This document shows, piece by piece, positions 19,918 through 29,004 of a DNA stretch of 36,313 bases. Source of the stretch: Polysphondylium violaceum (taxonomy: Eukaryota > Evosea > Eumycetozoa > Dictyosteliales > Dictyosteliaceae); assembly GCA_000277445.1 (NCBI GenBank), contig AJWJ01000222.1, positions 1 to 36,313 on the forward strand, written 5' to 3'. The translations under genes were made by a program, and so were the position numbers. Position 1 is the stretch's first letter, and each line of letters opens with the position of its first letter. The notes beneath the pieces are model-generated. The model saw nothing but the letters and a program-made list of their open reading frames with translations. It was not told where the DNA came from and did no database searches.

Positions 19918-20914
19918 ATGAGCATAAATTATAGAAAACTTGAAGGTTTTATCCATGGAAGTAGACTTGTAAGATTTAATTTAGTTATTTCTTATATCTT
20001 AGTTGGTTTTACTATTGGCTATAAAGAAAGTGGCCAATTTCCCTTCAGTTGTCTCTTTGTAATTCCAATATTTCTATGTCTTTTTTCTGTGGTCAGTATT
20101 TTAAATGCCCTTTGTGATTTTGAAGCCAAAATTGATATTAAAGAAACATCGGTGGATAGGACAATGTTCGACTATGGATTATCAGTAAAAGATATTTGGA
20201 ACTTTGTTTACTTTAATTTGGTTTTGATCACCATTTTTTCTTTCTTATCTTTCTGGGATTGGGACTTTAAATTAAAATGTTATGGTTTTTTAAATATTAT
20301 AATGGATAGCATTTTCTGTTTATTTTATAATTTACCTCCATTTAGATTAAAAACAAAATTATTTGGAGGTGAGATCTCAGTGTTGTTATCATATCTTTCT
20401 ATTGTAAATTTATCTTATTGTTTAGTAACTAAAAATCCATCATTGACTATATGCTTTATTCATTTTCCAGCAGTGGTTTTTATTGCTTGGGGTATGATGG
20501 TGGTAAGTAATATATTATAATAATATAGATTATTGCAACTAATTTTTAATTCCTAGAATTTATTTGTTGATATGGAGGATGATAAAAGAGATGGATCTTT
20601 TTCTAGTGCAATTTTTTTTGGTGAAACAATTACTAAATTTTTAATTGTCATAATTCCTACTTTGTAAGTAAATTAAAGTATTGGTCTTTTTATAAAATTT
20701 ATATTCATGCCTAAGTTTTAGAATTTACATTTCAACTATTAAGTATGCTATAGAACAAAATAATATGTTTGCTCTACTCCCTCTTTTGACAGTGCCATTG
20801 AAATATATTGTAATAGAATTAGCTTTTAAAAAGAACAAACAAGCGAAACCCACATTTTTTGTATCGATTTTAATTTTTAATGGTCTATATATTATTGGAA
20901 ATTTATTAAATTAA
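19918..20914 (+). CDS. UbiA-superfamily prenyltransferase homologue
   Basis: Three exons: 19918-20502, 20557-20663, 20722-20914 (introns 54 and 58 nt, gtaagt donors), phases consistent; 294 residues with about eight or nine hydrophobic helices. The two Asp-rich motifs of UbiA enzymes are recognisable: N63-ALC-D67-FEAKI-D73 (family NDxxDxxxD) and N196-LFV-D200-ME-D203-D-KR-D207-G208 (family DxxxDxxxG). The first motif is unusual: the Asp after Asn is Ala and the last Asp sits two residues late, so activity is not certain. UbiA enzymes attach prenyl chains to aromatic or haem acceptors in membranes (ubiquinone, haem A, chlorophyll-type and secondary metabolism); the acceptor cannot be told. MSINYRKLEG at 19918 is the first ATG in frame. 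Tandem, 868 nt after DyP. Confidence 0.72.
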
Positions 20915-21454
20915 TTATTTTAAAAGAGAGGTGTATCAAAAACATCTAATTAATCAAAACAAATGCTTTTTAAACAAGAGGAAGAAGTTTTATACCAGGT
21001 ATTAGCTTTAAAGTTAGGTTTGAGATATTTAAATTAATAAATAAATACAAAATAAATATTAAACAATTAAGTATAGGATAATTTTTAAAAGGCCCTAACA
21101 AGTCTATTTGGTTTTTTTGATAGAACCTTCAGTTTTATTATTTTGCTCAGACTGAATTAATTCTGATGTATTGTAGACCAATTGTGTTGATTTAATAGAA
21201 TTTGTTCTAACGAAAAAAGATGAAATTCTATAAAACACAATTTTTAATTTACTAAATTAAAAAGTTGTATGCTATTATTAAATAAAAATTATTTATTTAT
21301 TTAATATAAATAATCAATTAAAAACTGATAATTCTTTATTTTCAAAGATATTCACAAATTTTTTTTTATTTTTTCCATCAGTTCTTTTCTTTCAACAAAA
21401 ACACAGAAATAAAATGAATAATCTCATATAATCAGATATTGACATACAATAACA
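20915..21454. other. Intergenic region with a possible small minus-strand exon
   Basis: 540 AT-rich nt between the UbiA homologue and the leucine-rich gene. Apart from the open stretch at 21104-21251 (listed separately) I see only 3' UTR and promoter-like sequence with A/T tracts (for example T9 at about 21359). Confidence 0.4.
21104..21251 (-). CDS. Putative last exon of a small unknown protein
   Basis: On the minus strand a frame stays open from an acceptor-like TTTAATTTAG (ending 21252) to TAG at 21106-21104, 48 codons, with a composition unlike translated intergenic DNA (KLKIVFYRISSFF..., then a polar, Lys-rich end SIKKTK). There is no ATG in it, so a start exon is needed. One candidate is ATGGAAAAAATAAAAAAAAA followed by TTT|GTGAAT near 21380-21355, whose phase fits, but that donor is weak. 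No family is recognised. It may be a small gene or chance. Confidence 0.25.
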
Positions 21455-23284
21455 ATGACTATTATTCAATCAAAGATTGTATTAAAGAAAATATTAGAAT
21501 ATAGTGTATTGGATAGAAAGTTTGATAGCTTAGTTTACTTTATCAACAAAGTGTTGCATTTGATTTGCAAGGATTGGGTATGCTTATTACCAGATCTAAT
21601 ACACAGTGTTAATGTCTACGATTTGTATCAATTAAAAGTGGTCTTGTTTTGGATATTTCATCGATCATTTAAATGTAGATTTAATTTCTCTTTTTATTAT
21701 CTAGTGACATTTAATACATCGTTGTTGTTTTATCAAATAAAGAAAAAACAGTTTAACACAAGATTCTCTGTGGACTCTATTACTATCAAGTATAGTAATG
21801 GGATTGATGCATCAAATATAGTTCTTAGAAATATTGGTATTCTCTCTTTGATTTCACCGTTTATCAATAGTTTGGAATGCAATTTAGACGATAACCATGT
21901 ATTAATGATAGAGTATCTAAAGAATCTCTTTCAATCGAGCCATTTAATTACTACGAATAGTAATAGTGATGAGTATTCATTATCACTCGATAGATTAGAT
22001 CTATCAGTTTATAAAATACGTGAAAGAAATCCATTCATTCAAATACCAAGTAAAAAGTGTAATATCAATACATTGGTTTATAGATTCGACCATGAATTAG
22101 ATTTAAATGTTACACAACAAGAACAAGAAGAAGAAGAAGAACAGCAGAACAAGAGAATTAATCAATTTTTGAAATTTAATGTAAAGAGACTAAAGTTGTT
22201 ACAATCAAATAAATCACAAAAAGTAGTTTGCAGAATACACAACATAGTTGGACTACTCGACCTTACATCACCAATAACGTATCTTTATCTTGAAAGAATA
22301 ACAATTTCTCAACAATCATTGATAGAATTACTTGTACACAATCAATACATCACGACTCTTAAACTTTATGATATGGATATCGTTGAAGTTGAAGATAAAG
22401 GGAGACCATTGGACGCAATCATAAGCACACTGTCCAACGATAAAGTAATCCTGCATCTAAGCCTCTCAATTCGATGCCATCTAGTTGACCCTTTTTACTA
22501 CCTCATCTCGAAAAACTCTTGTTTGAAATCACTTTCACTCAGAGTATTAAACAAGGTGAGAGACAGAGACTATGTCTCGATCAATCCTCCCGCGCCACCC
22601 TCGCCCAAGGACACCTTTATAGCTCAGAGTAGACTAGAGTCTATGACCATCGATTACTTTAACATCAATACAGCAGGCCTAATGATCTCTACTCGTGTGC
22701 TCGATCGCCTCGACAGACTAGAGATTTATCACCGCGATCACTCTTTTACACAAACCATTATTCCCATTCTCGAGGATCCTCGCTGTCGTTTGACTACGCT
22801 TACAATCACCAGCACAGATCCCCAAGATTGGAATCACTTGTTCCTTACGATTAAATCCAAGCAAACCATCACTCATCTCTCGTTAATCCAGGCAATCAAT
22901 ATCCCGGTCACCAGCTACGCCACATTACTGCTCGACAACCATAAATTACATACTCTCGAGATCAGAGACAGTCAATACCAATACGGCACTGCACTGGATC
23001 CTCTTTTATCTGCCATCAACGACAACACATCGCTGCGTCGGTTAAAGATAGAAGAAGTCCATCGTGATCAGTACAAAACACTTGATTTCTTTATAGGGCT
23101 ATTAGGATCGCGTCATCATCGTTTAGAAACCCTTACATTCAACTGCACACTGCCCCCTCCCAACACCTATTCTCAAGCACTACTCGTCGAATCAATTCAA
23201 CACGGTTCTCTTTCATTGAAAAACATACATTCCCACACCTTTCCTCCATTTATACGTACTCTCATCCTCTCATCATTTAAATGA
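21455..23284 (+). CDS. F-box-like, leucine-rich-repeat protein of a dictyostelid family
   Basis: 609 residues, single exon. The N-terminus (KKILEYSVL...VLHLICKDWVCLLPDLI, residues 11-47) has the spacing of an F-box-like helix set, L-x-x-IL...CK-W-LLP. From about residue 240 to the end there are irregular leucine-rich repeats with LxxLxLxx(I/L) cores (ITYLYLERITI, ITTLKLYDMDI, LKSLSLRVLNK, LETLTFNC). An acidic EQEEEEEQQ run sits near 227. Large families with this layout (F-box-like start, degenerate LRRs) occur in dictyostelid genomes and are mostly uncharacterised; substrate recognition for an SCF ligase is a guess. GC content rises clearly in the second half (from about 22,550). The start is the first ATG (aacaATG). 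Confidence 0.6.
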   Translation: MTIIQSKIVLKKILEYSVLDRKFDSLVYFINKVLHLICKDWVCLLPDLIHSVNVYDLYQLKVVLFWIFHRSFKCRFNFSFYYLVTFNTSLLFYQIKKKQFNTRFSVDSITIKYSNGIDASNIVLRNIGILSLISPFINSLECNLDDNHVLMIEYLKNLFQSSHLITTNSNSDEYSLSLDRLDLSVYKIRERNPFIQIPSKKCNINTLVYRFDHELDLNVTQQEQEEEEEQQNKRINQFLKFNVKRLKLLQSNKSQKVVCRIHNIVGLLDLTSPITYLYLERITISQQSLIELLVHNQYITTLKLYDMDIVEVEDKGRPLDAIISTLSNDKVILHLSLSIRCHLVDPFYYLISKNSCLKSLSLRVLNKVRDRDYVSINPPAPPSPKDTFIAQSRLESMTIDYFNINTAGLMISTRVLDRLDRLEIYHRDHSFTQTIIPILEDPRCRLTTLTITSTDPQDWNHLFLTIKSKQTITHLSLIQAINIPVTSYATLLLDNHKLHTLEIRDSQYQYGTALDPLLSAINDNTSLRRLKIEEVHRDQYKTLDFFIGLLGSRHHRLETLTFNCTLPPPNTYSQALLVESIQHGSLSLKNIHSHTFPPFIRTLILSSFK

Positions 23285-23488
23285 CCACACCCCAACTAAA
23301 AAATAAACAAAGAATAAAAATTTGTAAAAAGCCCCAAAGAGGTCCCTGAAATGAAATTGAAGCATTTTTTTTGAATTTTTTTTTAATTTTTTAATTTTTG
23401 TTGGTTTTGCCACCTGGCTCCTCTCACTCTTTTTGTTTTGTGGCCACCACTCCTCATATAGACATACATACAGAGACAGACAAGAGAG

Positions 23489-24599
23489 ATGAATAGAAGT
23501 AGTGATGATTATATTGTTATGAATAATACCCAAAATGATTGGGTGAAATTAAATGTAGGAGGGACAATTATACACACCACATTGTCGACACTAAGAAAAG
23601 AAAGAGATAGTATGTTGGAGTTGATGTTTAAAAAGGATTCCACATGGAAACATCATCGTGATGATAATGGCTGCATACTGATAGACGCCGATCCACGTTA
23701 CTTTTTAATTATACTCAACTTTTTAAGACATGGTGAAATTATAGTGGAGCCAAATTTAAATTACTATGGTGTCATTGCCTTGGCTCGATATTTCCAATTA
23801 CACAGTATTACAGATATGATTGATAATGAAGGTAAGTTGTTTAGCGGTGTAATAATGTGATAGAAAGAAAATGGTGTGGCGCATACTAATTAATTCACTA
23901 TTTCATATGATTATAGAATCAAATAGTAATGCATGGGTAAATTTATTAGAGGAAAACTTTTTAACAAATGAGTTGGATATAGGTAAATGGACAACGAGCA
24001 AAGAGTGTACAGGATCCAATTTTTCAATCGATGAAGGATTTATTAAATTGGTAAATAGAGCATATTTTTCAACAAAGGAGCAATACAATCCTGAGGACGG
24101 AGAGATTAGAATCTCTGGTATTTGGATCAAACAATCACCCGAGGATTTCTTTCAAATTGTCACTAGAAGCGATGGAAAGAGTCAAGGTGCACCCTACTTT
24201 GAGGTCAACAATGGACTCGAGTTTCATTATAGCCGAGGCGCAGCCAACATTATTGGTCGTGGGGGCATCGTTCCCACCGGTATTGTAAAAATCAAAAAAC
24301 AAGGTGAATTCTTTTTCGGACCTTTGGTGCCCGTCTACTTTGAAATCTATGACGATGGATGCACAGTGTCCTTTTCCCTCAGAGACACCATCAACAAGAC
24401 ATCGATTGAAGTCGAAACCACATGTACCAACAAAAGCATACAAAACTATATCGTCATTCACAACCGAGAGAAAACCGGTGCCTCTCATATTTCAACATTG
24501 ACCAACATTAAAATCCAAAGATGGACAAAGTCCACCCTCAGACGCAATCGCTACAAAAGAATCTCTTCTAAAAAAGTAAATTTAAATACTTCAATATAA
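23489..24599 (+). CDS. BTB(T1)/KCTD-type protein fused to a lectin-like beta-sandwich
   Basis: Exon 1 23489-23831, exon 2 23917-24599, 85-nt intron (gtaagt...tatag); 341 residues. Residues 17-105 are a T1-type BTB domain: WVKLNVGGTIIHTTLSTLRKE, then LIDADPRYFLIILNFLRHGE and the closing ALARYFQL. Residues about 118-330 look like a concanavalin A/LamG-type sandwich: ENFLTNELDIGKWT, DEGFIKLVN, DGEIRISGIWIK, FFQIVTRSDG, VNNGLEFHYS, PVYFEIYDDGCTVSFSLRD, STLTNIKIQRW. It ends with a basic tail. T1-BTB proteins commonly bind Cullin-3; the second half would then pick a ligand, perhaps a glycan, but this is inference. It has no signal peptide, so it should be cytosolic. It lies 204 nt after the leucine-rich gene and faces a TRAF-type gene. 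Confidence 0.72.
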
Positions 24600-24744
24600 T
24601 AATATAATATATCAATAATAAAATGAAATAATAGATGATACTGGATGAAAGTAATGAATCGTGTTGGTTTGTTTATTACAATAATTTATGAATTAAAAAT
24701 ATCACTGCATTGTAGATAAACAACAGGGACGTGCCTAGCTTGCC

Positions 24745-25800
24745 TTAGACAAGATCCAATTGGTTTTGTTTATCCCAATAAACAAAGTTATCGATATCTT
24801 CTTTTTTTACTATTCTAAATTCATGTTTTCTCTCGCAATAAGGATACGATTGGAGGAATTCCATGAGGTGACGAGCTGATTTGTTGCATTCAAAACACAT
24901 TACTCCATTTAGGCTGATCAAGAGATTGTCTTTGGAATGGTAGTCGGGATGACAAGATCTGTAATCGCCTTTTAGCGATTTCCTCGTGTCATAGATAGTA
25001 TTACAAGTGTCGCATATGGTGTATTGCTTGGACAGCATCTTGAATAACACACGCTCCCTATTCTCCATATCGAGTATTTGTTGCGTATGTGTTTGGGTCT
25101 GTTCATTTAATTTGTCGCGCATGTCTTGCATGAGGGTTATGGATTCTTGTATTTGTGCATTCAAAGATTCCAACTGTTTGCTGCGCTTGACCAAATCGTC
25201 ATAAATGGCAACATAAGGACACACTTTTTCGTGATCAGCGATCGTGTGCATCGATCCAATAAACGAACAGTTTTGATCGGCTGCTTTGCATTTTATTGCA
25301 CAATTGATTCTGTGATTCTTGTACTCTGCCTTGGATATTGATTGATTGCAAAAGGAACACTGCTTCTTACAATCATGCTCTAGATGACCATTAAATGCCG
25401 ATCTCTTCATTTGTTTGGGTGAATTGCATACCGTACACATAACCTCTAAATCATTCAAATACTCTCTGACCATTCTAGGATAAGAATAATATTCCACCAT
25501 TAAAGGACCACTTGTATCATTACTATTATTAATACAACAATTACCATTACTGTTGCTATTGCTACTTGTAGTCGTAGTTGTTGTCATTGTAGTTGTTGTA
25601 GTATTACTACTACCACTACTACTTAATTCATGTTGTTTTTTTGGATTGTGATGATACTTTGCTCGATAACAAAGCAAAGAGGGAAATTGCTTTTCAAAGC
25701 ATCTCCTGCAAATGAGAAATACGTATTTACTTTCAACCAAAGGTTCTTTTAATAATTTCAAACATTTTGAACAATATTTATCATTTTTAATATAAAACAT
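24745..25800 (-). CDS. TRAF-type zinc-finger protein with coiled coil
   Basis: 351 residues, single exon. An N-terminal CxxC...CxxC treble-clef-like site (Cys10, 13, 31, 34) resembles a degenerate RING. After an S/T/N-rich linker (about 55-100) comes a TRAF-type zinc-finger region (about 120-195: CTVC, H...DCKKQCSFC, H...CAIKCKAADQNC, H...VCPY). A coiled coil follows (about 198-250: LVKRSKQLESLNAQIQESI). The C-terminal part holds another Cys/His cluster (CDTC...CHPDYH...CFEC...CERKH). There is no MATH domain. D. discoideum has many such TRAF-like proteins, mostly unstudied; a ubiquitin-ligase or scaffold role is likely. The start at 25800 has an AAAC context. A related gene lies at the right window edge. 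Confidence 0.7.
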   Translation of the reverse strand: MFYIKNDKYCSKCLKLLKEPLVESKYVFLICRRCFEKQFPSLLCYRAKYHHNPKKQHELSSSGSSNTTTTTMTTTTTTSSNSNSNGNCCINNSNDTSGPLMVEYYSYPRMVREYLNDLEVMCTVCNSPKQMKRSAFNGHLEHDCKKQCSFCNQSISKAEYKNHRINCAIKCKAADQNCSFIGSMHTIADHEKVCPYVAIYDDLVKRSKQLESLNAQIQESITLMQDMRDKLNEQTQTHTQQILDMENRERVLFKMLSKQYTICDTCNTIYDTRKSLKGDYRSCHPDYHSKDNLLISLNGVMCFECNKSARHLMEFLQSYPYCERKHEFRIVKKEDIDNFVYWDKQNQLDLV

Positions 25801-26220
25801 ATTCTATCTATTATTAATGATTGCCTATTCTTTTAAAACTATTGATTCATATATTTATACATATATACATATGTGTTTTAGTGAAGACACAACAATGATA
25901 TGAAAATTAATTTATTTCTTTTTTTAAAAACCGCATTTTTTCAAATCATTGCAGATATTTTCAAGAAATCCATATTTTTTTAAAAAAAGATTTAGAATTG
26001 TATTGGTATTCAATATTGGATGTGAGGATGGTATCATGCCCAGTAGAGGTCATTATTTAAAGTGTTTTAATTAAATAAATATATATATACCTTTCACTTA
26101 GTGTGTGAAAATTCCAAATTTCTTTTCTTTTTTATTTTTTTTAAAAATTTTATCAACTCTGGGGACCCATATTTCAAAATAAATAAAATTTTTCTTCAAG
26201 ATTGAGATATTGTATAAAAA
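25801..26220. promoter_or_regulatory. Divergent promoter region, TRAF-type / KCTD9-like
   Basis: 420 nt between divergent starts. T and A tracts dominate (25,920-25,990; 26,120-26,150), with a small GC-richer patch gatggtatcatgcccagtag near 26025-26045. No RNA gene or ORF seen. Confidence 0.4.
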
Positions 26221-27670
26221 ATGATAGAAAAAGATCAAATCTATAGTGATGAATGGGTATCACTCAATGTGGGTGGTAAGATATTCCACACTACCACATC
26301 AACTTTAACATCATGTAAAACATCTGTATTATATAAAATGGTATGCATTGATGATTGTTGGGATGGTGATGATGATGATGGATGATTGTTTTAGCTAGAG
26401 ACAGTTAGTATTGTGGATACACAATAATATTAATATGAATAATAATATAGTTTAGTAAAGAATCAAATTTACCAGTATCTAGAAAAGATGTGAATAACAA
26501 TTGGCTATTTGATAGAGATCCAGAGTATTTTAGAGTGGTTTTAAATTATCTTAGAACTTTACCCACTACTCACAATGATTTAGTTATTGATGAAGGTGTT
26601 TCCTTAAAAGGTGTTCTTCAAGAAGCTCTTTTTTTTCAAATTGATGGACTTGTCAAACTAATAAAGAAAATTGAATCCTCTCAATCTGATTTCTCGAGAA
26701 AAGAAATACTTTTACATCGATCGTCTATTAAATTTAATAACAAGAAATTAGTAAGTATGCTCTGTACTCGAGCTTATCATATGGTATATTAATTAATTAC
26801 TTTTAATAGAACAATTTAGATTTGTCATCGATTGAATTTATAAAGGAATCATTCAACTTTTCCAATATTAGTTATAGTAATTTTGATGGATGTAAGCTAT
26901 CATTGTCTACATTCTTCAATGTAAAGGCAAAGAATGCAACATTTAACAATACCTTGGCAGACAATGTCAATTACTCTACATCAAATTTAAAAAACAGTCA
27001 GTTTTTAAAGTCTGATTTATCGCATTCAAGCTTTAATAATTGTGATTTATCCTATTCAAGATACGATCAGTCCAACTGCACTGGTTCCCTATTTCAAAGA
27101 GCAACCATTGTCAATGGTTCATTTAAAAACACTTATTTGGAACATGCTAAATTTCAAAAAGCATGTCTTAGAGGTTGTGATTTCACCGGTGCAATGTAAG
27201 AATCCATCATTATCATTGTGTTGGTATCATTTCCATTTGTTATTAACAACAACAACATTCACACTACCTATAGGATTCAAAACTGTCATTTTACCTCAGC
27301 AGATCTGAGAAATGCAATTTTTGATTGGAAAAATATTCCACCCAGTGGTGTTGTATTTTTCAAGAAATCAAAAATCACTAAACAGCAATACGATCAAATA
27401 CCTTTGGAAAACAAAGATAGAATAGGTTTTAAAATATTGGCTGACGATGCTATTATATCTCCAAAAAAACAAAAATATATAAATAGAAATACAAATTTAA
27501 TACCTAATGTTTCAAACTCAAGTTCAAATAATAGTAACAATAATAATAATAATAACAATATTGTTGAAGAGTTGCCAGCAGTTTTGACAAATACCACTTT
27601 GAACAATTCTACAAACATTGCTCCAAACAATAATAACAATAATAACACTAATAATAATAATAATATGTAA
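26221..27670 (+). CDS. KCTD9-like protein: T1/BTB domain plus pentapeptide repeats
   Basis: Four exons: 26221-26340, 26451-26750, 26810-27195, 27274-27670, all introns GT-AG (110, 59 and 78 nt) and phases consistent; 400 residues. Exons 1-2 encode a T1-type BTB domain (DEWVSLNVGGKIFHTTTSTL | FSKESN...NWLFDRDPEYFRVVLNYLR), split by the intron inside the domain. From about 150 to 310 a run of pentapeptide repeats with A(D/N)(L/F)xx logic (SNFDGCKL, ATFNNTL, SSFNNCDLSYSRYD, ARFQKACLRGCDFTGAM, ADLRNAIFDW) builds a beta-helix. The C-terminus is N-rich. This is the layout of animal KCTD9, a Cullin-3 adaptor, minus its N-terminal ubiquitin-like part. It stands divergent to a TRAF-type zinc-finger gene and 350 nt before the UBE2W gene. 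Confidence 0.82.
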
Positions 27671-28023
27671 ATAGTTTCAAATAAAGAAATAAATAAAATT
27701 GTAATAATAGTAAAGATCTTTTAAATAGCCATAGCTGTGTGTTTGACTTTTTATGTGTATATAAATATCTCTGTAGAAGAAATGGAAAAGATCTCAAGAT
27801 TTATGTCTCTATGAATTACTTGAAAATTGAAATTTTTAAAAATTTAAAAAAAAAAAAAAAAATTATTTGCCTGAAAGTATTTTTTGCGCTTACCTATTTG
27901 TTTTATTTTTTTCTTTATCACTTGTAACTTTTATAATTGTTGAGCTATCATCATACACATCACAATCATACCCACCACCCCACCACCACCACACATACAC
28001 CCAACACATCATCATAATATAAA
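27671..28023. promoter_or_regulatory. 3' flank of KCTD9-like gene and ube2w promoter
   Basis: 353 nt. It contains an A17 run at about 27846-27861, and a C/A-rich leader (caccaccccaccaccaccacac) directly before the ube2w ATG. No ORF or RNA gene is supported. Confidence 0.4.
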
Positions 28024-28792
28024 ATGTCAAATCCTAAATACGCTAAAAGACTTCAAAAAGAGCTATTGGATCTAAGAAATAGTCCACCAACAGGTATTTT
28101 GATTGACGAAGCAGAGACATTTGATAGATGGGTAATAGGCATTGAAGGCATGAGTGGAACTATATATCAAGGTGAACGTTTTAAATTACAATTTCGTTTT
28201 AATTCTAGTTATCCTTTAGATCCTCCTGGTGTGTATTTTATAGAAAACAACAACAACAACAATAGCAATAGCAACAATAGCAACGCAAAATCAACGTAGT
28301 TGTTATTACGTTATTATCATAGATTGTATAGTATATATATACTAATTTAATTGCACATGATTTAATAGAGGTTATTTTTATTGGCAATGTACCAGTACAT
28401 CCACATATTTATAGTAATGGTCATATTTGTCTTTCAATTTGTAAGTATCACCACTCACCATTATTGTCACTATGAGTAGTTTCTAATTATCATACATACA
28501 TACATACATCATCACAGTATACGATAATTGGAGTCCTGCATTGACAGTTTCATCCATTTGTCTTAGTATTTTAAGTATGTTGAGTAGTTGTACAGAAAAG
28601 ACTCGTCCAGCTGATGATTCCTTTTATATAGCAAGAGCTGTGGGTAAAAGTCCCAAAGACACGAGGTATTTATATTATTTTATATACTATAAACAACAAA
28701 CAAGATATCTATCTATCTAGCTAAAAAACACATAAACTAATCATAATCTGCTAAACTCTTTTAGATGGATGTTTCACGATGATAAAGTATAA
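28024..28792 (+). CDS. ube2w: Ubiquitin-conjugating enzyme E2 W (UBE2W type)
   Basis: E2 that places ubiquitin on the alpha-amino group of substrate N-termini. Four exons: 28024-28228, 28369-28440, 28518-28665, 28765-28792, all GT-AG and in phase; 150 residues (human UBE2W has 151). Matches: KRLQKELLDLRNSPPTGI; GTIYQGERFKLQFRFNSSYPLDPP; then VHPHIYSNGHICLSIL with active-site Cys89; WSPALTVSSICLSILSMLSSC; and C-terminus DTRWMFHDDKV, like the human WWYHDDTC end. As in UBE2W, the HPN-type catalytic motif is replaced by HPH. Intron 1 is 140 nt and begins with a donor GTGTGT; its first 72 nt stay open and read as VYFIENNNN..., so a retained intron would give a 91-residue protein lacking the active Cys. 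Confidence 0.93.
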
Positions 28793-29004
28793 TAAATTTA
28801 TATATTCATATACTTTATAATATACATATACTCAGATCACAGGTATCTCTTTATTTCATATTATAATATTGTTTAGATATTTTAAATATCTTTTTTTCAA
28901 ATTTCTTTTTATTTTTGCAGGACCCAACCATATTTTTTTTTTCTCTTTTTTTTCTATTTTAGATATATTTGCTAAAATAGATAGATACAGATATATGATA
29001 TGAT

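Noticed and set aside
23273-23533. 86-codon minus-strand frame between the leucine-rich and BTB genes
   Set aside because: It overlaps both neighbours' ends, is Lys/Phe low complexity, and shows no domain.
28229-28299. Asn-rich coding extension of the first ube2w exon
   Set aside because: Splicing at 28228 gives a full-length UBE2W with the active Cys; the extension has no homologous counterpart and ends in a stop.
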